Shown here: positions 15,752-24,509 of the stretch, piece by piece
Layout of the letters: the number at the start of each line of letters is the position of its first letter
Numbering within the stretch: position 1 is the first letter of the stretch
Origin: JACVRW01 sp963751105
GTDB lineage: Bacteria > Actinomycetota > Thermoleophilia > Solirubrobacterales > Thermoleophilaceae
Reading direction: 5' to 3'
Assembly: GCA_963751105.1 (NCBI GenBank)
Contig: CAVVTG010000001.1
Span: forward strand, 682,001 to 746,000
Length of the DNA stretch: 64,000 nucleotides
Notes under the pieces: generated by a model
The model's input: only the letters and a program-made list of their open reading frames with translations
The model's database searches: none
What the model was told of the DNA's origin: nothing
Made by a program: the position numbers and the translations under genes

Positions 15752-17410
15752 ATGAAGTCCGAAGATCGCTATCGAGAGGTTGCGGATGAGGCTCGCGCGC
15801 GCGAGTTCGCCGTGCTGGACCTGCTCGAGTCGGACAACGGCGGAGACCTGGTGGCGCTGCGGGCCGTGCTGCGGATCGGCCAGGCCGCTCTCGGCGCCCA
15901 GCGGGTGGAGGACGTCCTCGAGGTGGTGGCCGAGGAGTCGCTGCACGCGCTCGATGCCGCCTCCTTCTCCATCAGCCGCTGGGAGCGCGACAAGGACGTC
16001 CTGAAGACCCTCGTCAACGTCGGCGAGCTCGGGCCGGGCGAGGAGCGCTGGCCGGCCGACGAGCAGTACCCGCTGGCCGACTTCCAGGAGATCACCGACC
16101 TACTGCGGCGTGGAGAGCCCTACGTCTTCGCCGTCGACGATCCGGACACCGACCCCGCCTCGCTGGCCTTCCTCGACCGGCTGGGCAAGGAGAGCGAGCT
16201 CGCCGTGCCGGTGGTCTACGAGTCCGTGACCTGGGGTGAGCTGTGGGCCACAGGCCGCGACGGCCGGCGGTTCGGGGAGCGGGACGTGAGGCTGCTCCAG
16301 GCCATCGCCGAGCAGGTCTCACAGGCCATCGGCCGCGCCGAGCAGTTCGGGCGCGTGACCCGCTTCGCCTACGAAGATCCCCTCACTCGCCTGGCCAACC
16401 GGCGGCTGCTCGACGAGCGGCTGGCGGCAGCCGGCGCCGAGGTCGAGACCCTGACCCTCCTGGCCTGCGACGTGGACGGGCTCAAGGAGGTCAACGACCG
16501 GGAGGGCCATCCCGCGGGGGACGCTCTGCTGCAGGGGGTGGCCGGTGCGCTCTCAGTGACGGCGGCGGCCTTCCCGCGCTCGCTGGTGGCGCGGGCCGGT
16601 GGCGACGAGTTCTGCGTGCTGCTGCCGGGCTCACTCCTGGCGGCGGCGGAGCGCTTCGCCCGCGCTGCCAGCCGTCGCATCGCGGCCGACGTGGGAGAGC
16701 GCGTGAGCGTGTGCTGGGGAGCCGCCTGCAGCGGCTCCACGGCCGGCTCTTCACCGGACCTGATGGCGGCGGCCGACGCCGCTCTGCTCGAGGCCAAGGC
16801 GCAGGGACCCGGCCGGCTGCGGCTGAGGCTGGCCACGGCGCCGGACCTGCCGGCCACGCTCCAGCGTGACCGGACCATCCGCTCGAACGGGCGCCGGGCC
16901 GTTGACGAGCTGCTGCCACGACTCGTGTCGGTGCTGGACGAGCAGCGACCGCAGGAGCCGCTCGACGCTCTCGAGCTGCTGGCCCGCGAGCTCGTCCGGG
17001 CCCTCGACGGCGCCGCCTGGTCGATCTCGGTGACGACTGAGGATGAGACGGGCCTTCAGGCCGTGCGCGGAGTGCAGAGCCTGCTCGACCCGCACTCGGG
17101 CGTCCGCGTGGTGGACACACCGGTGGACGACATCTATCCCGTGGCCGGCTTTCCCGCCACCGTTCGTGCCCTCGCTGAGAGCGACGCGTTCGTAGCCGCC
17201 CGGGACGTGCCCGGCTCCGATCCCGCCGAGCTGGCGACCCTCGACGAGCTCGGCTACGACAGCGTCCTCGCCGTGGGCGCCGCCGGCCCCGACGGGCGCG
17301 GCTACCTGCTCGAGCTCTACGGCGATCGTGACACGGCTCCACTGGCTCCGGCCGTGTCGCACGCCCGTGTGTTGGCCGACTACTGCATGCGCCGGGCCAG
17401 CAGGTCGTAG
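15752..17410 (+). CDS. GAF-GGDEF protein with a second C-terminal GAF-like domain (diguanylate cyclase)
   Basis: A 552-aa cytoplasmic signalling protein predicted to make cyclic di-GMP. GAF domain 1 covers about residues 30-195. The GGDEF domain covers about 205-360, with an intact GGDEF (283-287), the metal-binding Asp in LACDVDGLKEVND, and DPLTRLANRR at its start. A second GAF-like region follows at about 390-550. It repeats features of the first, such as LDAASFSIS versus LDGAAWSIS and YPLADF versus YPVAGF. The RxxD inhibitory I-site before GGDEF is missing (that segment reads RSLVARA), so product inhibition is not expected. The ATG at 15752 is preferred over an upstream TTG. The 3' end overlaps the convergent gene by 31 bp. 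Confidence 0.9.
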   Translation: MKSEDRYREVADEARAREFAVLDLLESDNGGDLVALRAVLRIGQAALGAQRVEDVLEVVAEESLHALDAASFSISRWERDKDVLKTLVNVGELGPGEERWPADEQYPLADFQEITDLLRRGEPYVFAVDDPDTDPASLAFLDRLGKESELAVPVVYESVTWGELWATGRDGRRFGERDVRLLQAIAEQVSQAIGRAEQFGRVTRFAYEDPLTRLANRRLLDERLAAAGAEVETLTLLACDVDGLKEVNDREGHPAGDALLQGVAGALSVTAAAFPRSLVARAGGDEFCVLLPGSLLAAAERFARAASRRIAADVGERVSVCWGAACSGSTAGSSPDLMAAADAALLEAKAQGPGRLRLRLATAPDLPATLQRDRTIRSNGRRAVDELLPRLVSVLDEQRPQEPLDALELLARELVRALDGAAWSISVTTEDETGLQAVRGVQSLLDPHSGVRVVDTPVDDIYPVAGFPATVRALAESDAFVAARDVPGSDPAELATLDELGYDSVLAVGAAGPDGRGYLLELYGDRDTAPLAPAVSHARVLADYCMRRASRS

Positions 17411-18105
17411 TAGAGAAGGGTCGAGTAGAGGGCGGCTATCGGCGCGGTCACGCAGGCGGCGAGGATCGTGCCCACGAGCGCCCAGATCGCGTCTCCTGTG
17501 TTGTTGGCGATCGAGGCGAAGGGTGCGGCCACGAGCAGGGCCGGCAGCGCCGCCGCCAGGTTGATCAGCACCACCAGCCCGAAGGTGCGCCACCAGAAGC
17601 CCTGCACCACGTCTCCCGAGCGCACCAGCGCCTGCCACCCGCGGGCGTCCTCGATCACCACCGTCTGGGGCACGAAGAACCAGCGCACGAACAGGTAGAT
17701 GCCCGGAACGACCAGCAGGGCGAAGCCCACCGCGATCCCGAGCGTGGCCAGCACGACGGCGAGGAACAGGGGGGTGAAGGCCTCGAACCCCGACACGAAG
17801 GACTGGACGCCGCTCACGCCGCTGCTCCCGTCGGTGATCTGCCGCAGTGCGTAGATGCAGATCGCCGTGATGAGGGGCGAGACCACGAGGAATTCGACGA
17901 TCGTCGGCACCGCCGACTCGGCCAGGGGGGGCGAATCGTCGTAGGGCCCCGTGAGCATCTCGAGGCCGATGCCCTCCACCACCAGGTGCACCGGGACCAC
18001 CACGGCGGCGGACAGGGCGATGAACAGCCCCGCGTGCCGGAAGAACACGCCGAAGGTGTCCCGAAACAGCTCCTTTACGTCACGCGTCCGCGCTAGCTCG
18101 ATCAC
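17380..18105 (-). CDS. Polytopic membrane protein (GPDPase membrane-domain-like), unknown function
   Basis: A 241-aa integral membrane protein with about six hydrophobic segments (for example LFIALSAAVVVPVHLVV, FLAVVLATLGIAVGFALLV, FGLVVLINLAAALPALL). The segment LLVVPGIYLFVRWFFVPQTV, followed by QALVRSGDVVQGFWWR, is characteristic of the glycerophosphodiester-phosphodiesterase membrane domain group. No catalytic domain is attached. The GTG start (18105) overlaps the aminotransferase stop as GTGA, making it the last gene of the sucCD-led operon. Function is unknown. Confidence 0.75.
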   Translation of the reverse strand: MIELARTRDVKELFRDTFGVFFRHAGLFIALSAAVVVPVHLVVEGIGLEMLTGPYDDSPPLAESAVPTIVEFLVVSPLITAICIYALRQITDGSSGVSGVQSFVSGFEAFTPLFLAVVLATLGIAVGFALLVVPGIYLFVRWFFVPQTVVIEDARGWQALVRSGDVVQGFWWRTFGLVVLINLAAALPALLVAAPFASIANNTGDAIWALVGTILAACVTAPIAALYSTLLYYDLLARRMQ

Positions 18106-19232
18106 GCAGCGGCACCCGCCAGCTCGCGGTAGGCATCGGCCACGCGCGCGATGCCCTCCTCGATCTGGTCGGGTGGCACGGCCGAGTAGGCGAGGCGCAG
18201 CGAGCTCTCTCCGCCCTCCAGTAGGAAGTCGGTGCCCTTGACGAAGACCACGCCGCGCTCCTTCGAGCGCTCGAAGAGTGAGGCCACGTCTGTGCCCTCG
18301 GGCAGGTCGACCCACAGGAAGTAGCCGCCCTGCGGGGTCACGAAGCGAGCGTCGGGAAGGTGGCTCGAGATCGCGTCGGCGGTGGCGTCGCGACGCTCGC
18401 GCAGCGCGGCCTTGACGGTCGCGATGGAGCCCTCGATGGCGCCCGAGCGGCAGAACTCGGCCACGATCCCCTGGGCCACCATGTTGGGTGAGATGTAGGT
18501 CTCGGTGGCCTCCTTGCGGATCCCGGAGATCACCGAGGTCGAGCCGACCAGGTAGCCCACCCGTATCCCGGGACAGACCGTCTTCGAGAAGGACGAGGCG
18601 TACACCACGCGTTCGCCCGCGCCGTCCATGTCGAGCATGCGCGGGTGGTCCTCACCCTCGAAGCGCAGGTCGACGTACGGGTCGTCCTCGAAGATCGTGA
18701 AGTCGTACTCGTTGGCCAGCTCGATCAGCCGCCGCCGTTTGTCCAGCGAGAGCGTGCAGCCGGCCGGGTTCTGGAAGTTGGGGATGATGTGGGCGAGCTT
18801 GGGCCGTACTCCGGAGGCCAGCTCGGCGGCCAGCGCCTCCACGTCGATGCCGTCGTCCTCGAGCGGGATCGGCAGCACATCGGCGCCCATCTTGCGGAGG
18901 GCCAGAAGGGTGCGGTCGTAGGTGGGCGCCTCCACCACCACCACGTCGCCCGGCTCGACGAGCTGCGAGAACAGGAAGGCGTCGGCCTGCATCGAGCCGT
19001 TGGTGGCCACCAGCCGGCCGGGTTCGACGCCGTGCTTCTCCGACAGCCACTCGAGCAGGCCGAGATAGCCGGGCGAGGTTCCGTAGGCGCACATGCCGCC
19101 GGGATCGCTGTCGAACGCGCGCAGAGCGGCGGCCTTGAGCTCGTCCACGGCGACGATGTCGAGCGAGGGAGCGCCCCGCGCCAGCGAGATGTTGGTGAAC
19201 TCGGCCACGGTCCGCCACGATATCGACGGCAC
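18102..19232 (-). CDS. PLP-dependent aminotransferase (class I/II, 2-aminoadipate transaminase-like)
   Basis: A 376-aa transaminase of the LysN/MocR-catalytic-domain group, without a GntR DNA-binding domain. Visible landmarks are YGTSPGYLGLLEWLSEKHGV, the substrate loop IPNFQNPAGCTLSL, the PLP-contact segment FEDDPYVDLRF, the Schiff-base lysine in YASSFSKTVCPGIRVGYL, and the Arg-containing SLRLAYSAVPP near the end. The start is GTG 19232 with GAGGGG just upstream. The long upstream open frame has no homology and is rejected. Four-bp overlap with the next gene and 23 bp from the previous one place it in the sucCD operon. Substrate is uncertain. Confidence 0.88.
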   Translation of the reverse strand: MPSISWRTVAEFTNISLARGAPSLDIVAVDELKAAALRAFDSDPGGMCAYGTSPGYLGLLEWLSEKHGVEPGRLVATNGSMQADAFLFSQLVEPGDVVVVEAPTYDRTLLALRKMGADVLPIPLEDDGIDVEALAAELASGVRPKLAHIIPNFQNPAGCTLSLDKRRRLIELANEYDFTIFEDDPYVDLRFEGEDHPRMLDMDGAGERVVYASSFSKTVCPGIRVGYLVGSTSVISGIRKEATETYISPNMVAQGIVAEFCRSGAIEGSIATVKAALRERRDATADAISSHLPDARFVTPQGGYFLWVDLPEGTDVASLFERSKERGVVFVKGTDFLLEGGESSLRLAYSAVPPDQIEEGIARVADAYRELAGAAA

Positions 19233-19255
19233 CCATCCCCTCGCGGACGGATCTC

Positions 19256-19639
19256 CTACGGAGCCCGCGCCGCTATGTCCGCCAGCGCCTCCTCGCGGCT
19301 GTTGCACGCACGGATGCGCGACACCCGTCCGTCGCGCACGCTGTGCACGAAGAAGAGGTAGTCGCCCTGGGTGCCCTCGTCGGTCTTGATGCGACGGTGG
19401 CCCACCACCAGCAGGTCGGGCTCGTGCAGCTCGAAGGTGAAGGGCGAGGCGCGGAACACCTCGCCGCGCGCACTGAACGCCTCGAAGAATGAGCGCACGC
19501 CCTCGTGGCCGCTGAAGCGCCGCCCCTCGTGGTCGACGAACTCGACCTCCGGGTGCAGGAGCGGAATGGCGGCGTCGGCGCCGGACTCGCGGTAGGTGGC
19601 CCACAGTTCGTGGACCGCTTCCAGCCGCGCGTCGGTCAC
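19256..19639 (-). CDS. SnoaL/NTF2-like small protein
   Basis: A 127-aa cone-shaped alpha+beta-barrel protein of the SnoaL-like group. The sequence begins VTDARLEAVHELWATYRESG and contains IPLLHPEVEFVDHEGRRFSG and HSVRDGRVSRIRACNSREEA, the usual helix-strand pattern ending in a strand with xVxRIRxCxxR. Such proteins act as small-molecule isomerases or hydrolases, or have unknown roles. The start is GTG 19639, which lies 17 bp after the sucD stop; the apparent extension further upstream is out-of-frame sucD sequence. It is the third gene of the sucCD operon. Confidence 0.82.
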   Translation of the reverse strand: MTDARLEAVHELWATYRESGADAAIPLLHPEVEFVDHEGRRFSGHEGVRSFFEAFSARGEVFRASPFTFELHEPDLLVVGHRRIKTDEGTQGDYLFFVHSVRDGRVSRIRACNSREEALADIAARAP

Positions 19640-19656
19640 CGCGGCCCCGCCTCCGG

Positions 19657-20535
19657 TCAGACTCTCGCGCCGAGTATCTCGACTGCGATCTCGGCGACCT
19701 GGGTGGGGTTGCGGCCCACCCTGACGCCCTTGTCCTCGAGCGCCTCCGCCTTGGCCGCCGCGGTGCCCTTGGTGCCCGAGACGATTGCGCCGGCGTGGCC
19801 CATCGTCTTGCCGGGCGGCGCGGTGAAGCCGGCGATGTAGGCCAGCACCGGCTTGTTCACGTGCTCGGCGATGTAGTCGGCGGCCTCCTCCTCGGCTGAC
19901 CCGCCGATCTCGCCGCACATGACGATCAGTTCGGTCTCGGGATCGGCCTCGAACAACTCGATCACGTCGACGAAGCTCGAGCCCGGCACCGGATCGCCGC
20001 CGATGCCCACGATCGAGCTGTTGCCGAAGCCCGACTGGGCCAGCTCGTTGCCGATCTGGTACGTCAGCGTGCCCGAGCGCGACACGAGTCCGACGTTGCC
20101 CTCGCTGAAGAACTGCGCGGGGATGATGCCGACGTTGGCTTTGCCCGGTGACAGGATGCCCGGGCAGTTGGGCCCGATGAGGCGCGAGCGGCCGCGGTGC
20201 AGGTGGTTGTAGACCCGCAGCTCGTCGTGCGCCGGGATGCCCTCCGTGATGGCGATGATCAGCTCGATGCCGGCGTCCTCTGCCTCGAGGATCGAGTCGG
20301 CGGCGAAGCGCGGCGGCACGAAGACCATCGCCGTGTTGGCGCCGGTCTCGCGCACGGCCTCGTGGAAGGTGTCGAACACCGGAATGCCCTCCACGTCCTG
20401 CCCGCCCTTCCCCGGGGTCACTCCGGAGACCACCTGCGTGCCGTAGTCGCGGTTTCGCAGCGAGTGGAACGTGCCCTCGCGCCCGGTGATCCCGGACACG
20501 CAGAGCTTCGTGTCGTTGTCGACGAGGATCGCCAT
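19657..20535 (-). CDS. sucD: Succinyl-CoA synthetase (ADP/GDP-forming) alpha subunit
   Basis: A 292-aa alpha subunit catalysing substrate-level phosphorylation in succinyl-CoA to succinate. The CoA-binding segment is VSGITGREGTFHS, followed by the conserved RLIGPNCPGILSPGKANVGI. The phosphohistidine lies in KTMGHAGAIV, and GIGGDPVPGSSFVD is also typical. Length is standard. The ATG shares one base with the sucC stop (TGATG), so the two subunits are translationally coupled. It completes the methylmalonyl-CoA route whose other enzymes are elsewhere in the window, besides serving the TCA cycle. Confidence 0.97.
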   Translation of the reverse strand: MAILVDNDTKLCVSGITGREGTFHSLRNRDYGTQVVSGVTPGKGGQDVEGIPVFDTFHEAVRETGANTAMVFVPPRFAADSILEAEDAGIELIIAITEGIPAHDELRVYNHLHRGRSRLIGPNCPGILSPGKANVGIIPAQFFSEGNVGLVSRSGTLTYQIGNELAQSGFGNSSIVGIGGDPVPGSSFVDVIELFEADPETELIVMCGEIGGSAEEEAADYIAEHVNKPVLAYIAGFTAPPGKTMGHAGAIVSGTKGTAAAKAEALEDKGVRVGRNPTQVAEIAVEILGARV

Positions 20536-21674
20536 CAGCCGGCCAGCTCCACGACCTTCTCGGCGGCGCCGAGCATGGTGGCCTCCGTGTACACGTTGGG
20601 CAGGTCGGCCTCGGCGAGCAGCGCGCGGCCCTCCTTGTCGTTGGTGCCGTCGAGTCGGACCACGAAGGGCACGTCGGGCTCGATCTGCGCGAAGGCCTCG
20701 ATCAGGCCCCTGGCCACCTCGTCGCAGCGGGTGATGCCTCCGAAGATGTTGAACAGCACGGCGCTCACCTTGGGGTTGGAGAGGATGACCTCCACCGCGC
20801 TCGTGATCGCCTCGGCCTTGGAGCCGCCGCCGGCGTCGAGGAAGTTGGCGGGCCGCCCGCCGGCCTGGGCCACCACGTCGAGCGTGGACATCACGAGGCC
20901 CGCACCGTTGCCGAGGATGCCCACGTTGCCGTCGAGCTTCACGTAGGTGAGCCCACGCTCGGCCGCCATGTGCTCCTGCTCGTCCTCCGCCGACGCGTCG
21001 CGCAGCTCGGCCACGTCGGGATGGCGAAACAGGGCGTTGCCGTCGATGGTGACCTTGGCGTCGAGCGCCACCACCTCGCGCGACTTGGTGATGAGCAGCG
21101 GGTTGATCTCCACGAGCGTGGCGTCCTCGGCCTCGAACACCGCGTAGAGGCGGGCGAGCATGGCGCCGACGGGGCGGATCACGTCTGACGCGATCCCGGA
21201 CTCGAAGGCCAGGCGGCGTCCGTGGAAGTCCTGAAAGCCGATCAGCGGATCCACGTGCAGCATGCGCATGGCCTCCGGATCGGTGGCCGCCACCTCCTCC
21301 ACGTCCATCCCGCCCATCCGGGAGAGCATTGCCATGGGCTTCTTGGCCGACCGGTCGAAGACGATCGCCGCGTAGTACTCCTCGTCGATCTCGCTGGCCT
21401 GCTCGATGTAGATCTCGTGCACGGTGAAGCCGCGGATGTCCATGCCGAGGATCGCCTCGGCGTGCTGTTCGGCCTCGGCGCGGTCGGTGGCGAGCTTGAT
21501 GCCCCCGGCCTTGCCGCGGCCGCCGATCTGCACCTGGGCCTTGATCACCACCGGGAAGCCGATCTGCTCTGCGGCGGACACCGCCTCGGACACCGAGGTG
21601 GCGGGCAGGCCCTCCGGCACGGGCACCCCGTGCTTCTTGAGCAGCTGCTTGCCCTGATATTCGAGGAGATCCAT
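20535..21674 (-). CDS. sucC: Succinyl-CoA synthetase beta subunit
   Basis: A 379-aa ATP-grasp subunit. The N-terminus MDLLEYQGKQLLKKHGVPVP is diagnostic. ATP-grasp features include PVVIKAQVQIGGRGKAGGI and the metal/nucleotide segment VEINPLLITKSREVVALDAK. The C-terminal ligase-CoA part contains LDAGGGSKAEAI and VLFNIFGGITRCDEVARGL. It is the first gene of a five-gene leftward operon (sucC, sucD, SnoaL-like, aminotransferase, membrane protein) and is divergent from a HAD gene 71 bp away. Confidence 0.97.
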   Translation of the reverse strand: MDLLEYQGKQLLKKHGVPVPEGLPATSVSEAVSAAEQIGFPVVIKAQVQIGGRGKAGGIKLATDRAEAEQHAEAILGMDIRGFTVHEIYIEQASEIDEEYYAAIVFDRSAKKPMAMLSRMGGMDVEEVAATDPEAMRMLHVDPLIGFQDFHGRRLAFESGIASDVIRPVGAMLARLYAVFEAEDATLVEINPLLITKSREVVALDAKVTIDGNALFRHPDVAELRDASAEDEQEHMAAERGLTYVKLDGNVGILGNGAGLVMSTLDVVAQAGGRPANFLDAGGGSKAEAITSAVEVILSNPKVSAVLFNIFGGITRCDEVARGLIEAFAQIEPDVPFVVRLDGTNDKEGRALLAEADLPNVYTEATMLGAAEKVVELAG

Positions 21675-21745
21675 GCCTGGTAGATAGAGTGGCCGCCGCC
21701 TGAGCGCGCCGCCTGAGCGGCGCTCGACCCTATCGAAAAGAAGTC

Positions 21746-22429
21746 ATGGCCCTTCCCAAAGAAGTCAAGTTCGTCACCTTCGATTGCTACGGCACCCTGA
21801 TCGACTGGGAGTCCGGCGTCTACGACGCATTCCAGAAGGAGGCGGACCGCGACGGATTCACGATCGACCGAGACGCCCTGGTCCCGCGCTTCGTGGAGGT
21901 GCAGCGCGACATCCAGCGCGGTTCGTACGAGCTCTACGCGGAGGTTCTGCGCCGCACCGCCGTGCGCGTGGCGGGCGAGCTCGGCTGGGAGCTCGAGCCG
22001 TCGCGCTCGAACTTCCTCCCCAACAGCGTGCCGGCCTGGCAGGCGTTCCGGGAGACCAACGCGCAGCTCGAGCGCTTCGCCAAGAAGTTCGAGATCGGCA
22101 TCCTTGCCAACATCGACGACAAGCTGCTCGGGGCCACGCGGCGCCACTTCCGCACCGACTTCGACCTCGTGGTCACCGCCCAGCAGGTGCGCTCCTACAA
22201 GCCCGACCCCGCGCACTTCAAGGAGTGTGCCCGCCGCATCGAGGGGCTCAAGAAGAACTGGGTCCACATCGCCTCGGGCTACCCCACCGACGTGGAGCCC
22301 TGCCTGAAGCAGAAGACACCCGTGATCTGGGTCAACCGCCACGGCGAGGAGCTGGAGCCGGGGCAGAAGAAGCCGGACGCCGAGGTGCGCAGCTTCCGGG
22401 ACGCCGGCAAGCTGCTGAAGGCCGCCTGA
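21746..22429 (+). CDS. HAD-family hydrolase (haloacid dehalogenase type II-like)
   Basis: A 227-aa HAD enzyme. Motif I is TFDCYGTLIDWE, and the DCYGTLIDWE form is typical of the type II 2-haloacid dehalogenase branch. Motif II is ILANIDDKLL, where dehalogenases usually have SN-G/D. Motif III Lys is in SYKPDPAHFKE, and the motif IV region is VHIASGYPTDVEPCLKQKT. A purine-rich ribosome site (AAAAGAAG) lies just before the ATG. It is followed 10 bp later by an MBL-fold hydrolase, probably one transcript. Dehalogenase activity is not assured, since many phosphatases share this sequence type. Confidence 0.85.
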   Translation: MALPKEVKFVTFDCYGTLIDWESGVYDAFQKEADRDGFTIDRDALVPRFVEVQRDIQRGSYELYAEVLRRTAVRVAGELGWELEPSRSNFLPNSVPAWQAFRETNAQLERFAKKFEIGILANIDDKLLGATRRHFRTDFDLVVTAQQVRSYKPDPAHFKECARRIEGLKKNWVHIASGYPTDVEPCLKQKTPVIWVNRHGEELEPGQKKPDAEVRSFRDAGKLLKAA

Positions 22430-22439
22430 CGGCGGGCCG

Positions 22440-23228
22440 TTGCGCGCCGTCTCCGTGAACCCGGACGCGCTCGTGGTCACGAGCGCGTTCTGGCAGACCA
22501 ACGCGGTGGCGGTGAGGGCCGGCGGCGAGGCGCTCCTGATCGACTCGCCCTACCTGCCCGATGAGCTCGACGCCCTCCCGGGCCTCCTCGCCGGCGCCGG
22601 CTTCGAACCGGACGGCCTGCTGGCCACCCACGCCGACTTCGATCACCTGCTGGGCCGGTTGGCCTATCCCGACATGACGCTCGGTATGGGCGAGCTGTCG
22701 GTGGAGCGGCTGCAGCGCCAGCCCGGTGCCGCCCAGCGCGAGCTGCGCGACTCCGACGCGGAGTTCTACGTCGAGCGGGCCGCGCCGCTGGCCCTGGGCG
22801 CCGTGCAGGGGCTGCCTGTTCCGGGCCGTCTCGATCTGGGCACCGGTGAGGGCGCGATCGAGCTGGAGCTCCAGCCCGCGGAGGGCCACACGCCGGACGG
22901 CCTGTGCGTGTTTGCACGGCCGCTGGGCCTGCTCGTGATCGGCGACTACCTGTCGTCGGTCGAGATCCCGTGGATCTCGGAGGGCGGGGCACTCGACGAC
23001 TATCGCGCGACCCTGGCCCGGCTGGCGCCACTGGTGGAGGCCGCCGATGTGGTGGTTCCGGGCCATGGGCCCTACCACGGCCGCGACACCGCGCTGCGCC
23101 TGCTCGACGAGGACGTGGACTACCTGGACGCGCTCGAGCGCGGCGACGAGAAGATCGGGCTGCCGGAGGGCCGGAGCACCAAGGCCCAGCGCCAGATCCA
23201 CGCCGAGAACGCCGGCCGCGTGGCCTGA
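22440..23228 (+). CDS. MBL-fold metallohydrolase
   Basis: A 262-aa metallo-beta-lactamase-fold hydrolase. The metal ligands are in THADFDHLLG (HxDxDH), EGHTPDGLCV, VIGDYLSSVEIPW (bridging Asp) and VVPGHGPYHG. This pattern suits a dinuclear zinc or iron hydrolase such as a glyoxalase II-like thioesterase or lactonase. The first codon is TTG at 22440; GTG at 22455 (VNPDALVVTSAFWQTN) is also plausible. It lies 10 bp after the HAD gene on the same strand and ends 4 bp before the convergent dehydrogenase. The substrate is unknown. Confidence 0.86.
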   Translation: MRAVSVNPDALVVTSAFWQTNAVAVRAGGEALLIDSPYLPDELDALPGLLAGAGFEPDGLLATHADFDHLLGRLAYPDMTLGMGELSVERLQRQPGAAQRELRDSDAEFYVERAAPLALGAVQGLPVPGRLDLGTGEGAIELELQPAEGHTPDGLCVFARPLGLLVIGDYLSSVEIPWISEGGALDDYRATLARLAPLVEAADVVVPGHGPYHGRDTALRLLDEDVDYLDALERGDEKIGLPEGRSTKAQRQIHAENAGRVA

Positions 23229-23232
23229 GCGC

Positions 23233-24249
23233 CTACACCCGCTCAATCACGAGCTTGCGCTCGCGTGTCTGGACCGCCTCGGCGGCGTCGTCGAAGGGGA
23301 CCACGTTGCTCGTGATCAGCTCGGGCCGCAGGCGCTCCTCGGCCACCAGCTCGAGAATGGCCGGGATGTGCGGCCGCGCCTGGGCGCGGCCGGTGTGGAA
23401 GTGGACGCCCGAGGTGTACATCTCGAGCAGCGGCACCGGCGTTTCGGGCTCGAAGATGATCCCCGTGCTGGTGCAGTCTCCATCGGGCTCGGTGGAACGC
23501 AGCGCGATGGCCAGGCTCTCGCGGCTGGCCCCGCAGTCGACCGTCACCGGGAACGGACCGAGGCGGTGGGGCAGCTCGCCCTCGTGCACGTCGGCTCCGA
23601 GGCTCGCCGCGATCTCGAGCCGAACGGTGTCGTGGTCGGTATAGGTGACGCTGTGGGCGCCCAGGGCGTTGGCCACCTCGATCGCGTAAAGCCCGATGCT
23701 CGGCGAGCCGCCGCCCACGATCAGAACGTCAGCGCCGGGCCGGCGCTGGAGTGGGTCGTACACCGTGCGCCAGGCGTCGGGGATGTTGTCGCTCGCGCTG
23801 GCCACCGCCACGGGGCTGACGCCCTCGGGCACCGGTACCAGCATGTGGTCGGCGAAGGGCACGCGCACGTAGTCGGACAGCGCGCCTCCCCAGTCGCCGC
23901 CGAACTGCCCGAAGCCGAACATCGAGCGCTCCGGCACGGTGAGGCAGTCGCCGGTCTGCCCGCGCCGGCAGCGGGCGCACTCGCCACACGAGATCTGGAA
24001 CGGCACGACCGCCACCGTGCCCTTCTCGATCCGGTTCATGTCGCCCGACTGGACCACCTCGGCGACGAACTCGTGGCCGAGCGCGATCGGGCCTGGAAAC
24101 GGCGCCTCGCCGCGGACCATCGGCTGGTCGAGATCGCACAGCGCCACGGCGAGCGGTCGCACGATCGCGTCGTTGGCCTCGCGCAGAAGGGGATCCGGTA
24201 CCTCCTGCCACTCCACGCGCCGGTCCTCGGTCAGGGTGAGCTGCCTCAT
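23233..24249 (-). CDS. Zinc-dependent alcohol dehydrogenase (medium-chain MDR family)
   Basis: A 338-aa MDR oxidoreductase. The catalytic zinc ligands are the Cys in LAVALCDLDQP and GHEFVAEV. The structural zinc site is CGECARCRRGQTGDC. The NAD(P)-binding segment is VLIVGGGSPSIGLYA, modified from the usual GxGxxG. I take the ATG at 24249 (MRQLTLTEDRRVEW), since a TACGGT -10 at 24257-24262 (minus) ends 8 nt before it; a GTG three codons earlier lies within that element. It ends 4 bp from the convergent MBL gene. The substrate (sugar, polyol or alcohol) is not determinable. Confidence 0.9.
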   Translation of the reverse strand: MRQLTLTEDRRVEWQEVPDPLLREANDAIVRPLAVALCDLDQPMVRGEAPFPGPIALGHEFVAEVVQSGDMNRIEKGTVAVVPFQISCGECARCRRGQTGDCLTVPERSMFGFGQFGGDWGGALSDYVRVPFADHMLVPVPEGVSPVAVASASDNIPDAWRTVYDPLQRRPGADVLIVGGGSPSIGLYAIEVANALGAHSVTYTDHDTVRLEIAASLGADVHEGELPHRLGPFPVTVDCGASRESLAIALRSTEPDGDCTSTGIIFEPETPVPLLEMYTSGVHFHTGRAQARPHIPAILELVAEERLRPELITSNVVPFDDAAEAVQTRERKLVIERV

Positions 24250-24311
24250 ATGGCGCACCGTACCGCCCAGGTGCGGTTTCCCCGGCGGCCGTCCGGCGGG
24301 GCCGGCGCTAC

Positions 24312-24509
24312 GTGACCGACGTCCGCGCGCGCGTTCGGCTGCGCCGCCTAGTGATCGGCCACACGCTGCCGCGAGCCGCGCGCATCGACCGGGTGACCGT
24401 GGACGGCGAGCGTGCCGACTACTCGGTGCGCACCACCAACCGGGGCGTGGAGGTGCTGGTGCGCGTGCCCGACGAGGGTCGGCACCGGCTGGTGGTGGTC
24501 AGCCGCTAG
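24312..24509 (+). pseudogene. Orphan C-terminal beta-domain fragment (probable gene remnant)
   Basis: A 65-codon frame starting at GTG. The translation RLVIGHTLPRAARIDRVTVD followed by SVRTTNRGVEVLVRV looks like the last beta-sandwich strands of a larger secreted enzyme rather than a complete protein. It has no signal sequence and no good ribosome site. Its stop shares the palindrome CTAG with the stop of the remnant on the other strand. I think it is the tail of a lost gene, but a real small protein cannot be excluded. Confidence 0.4.
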
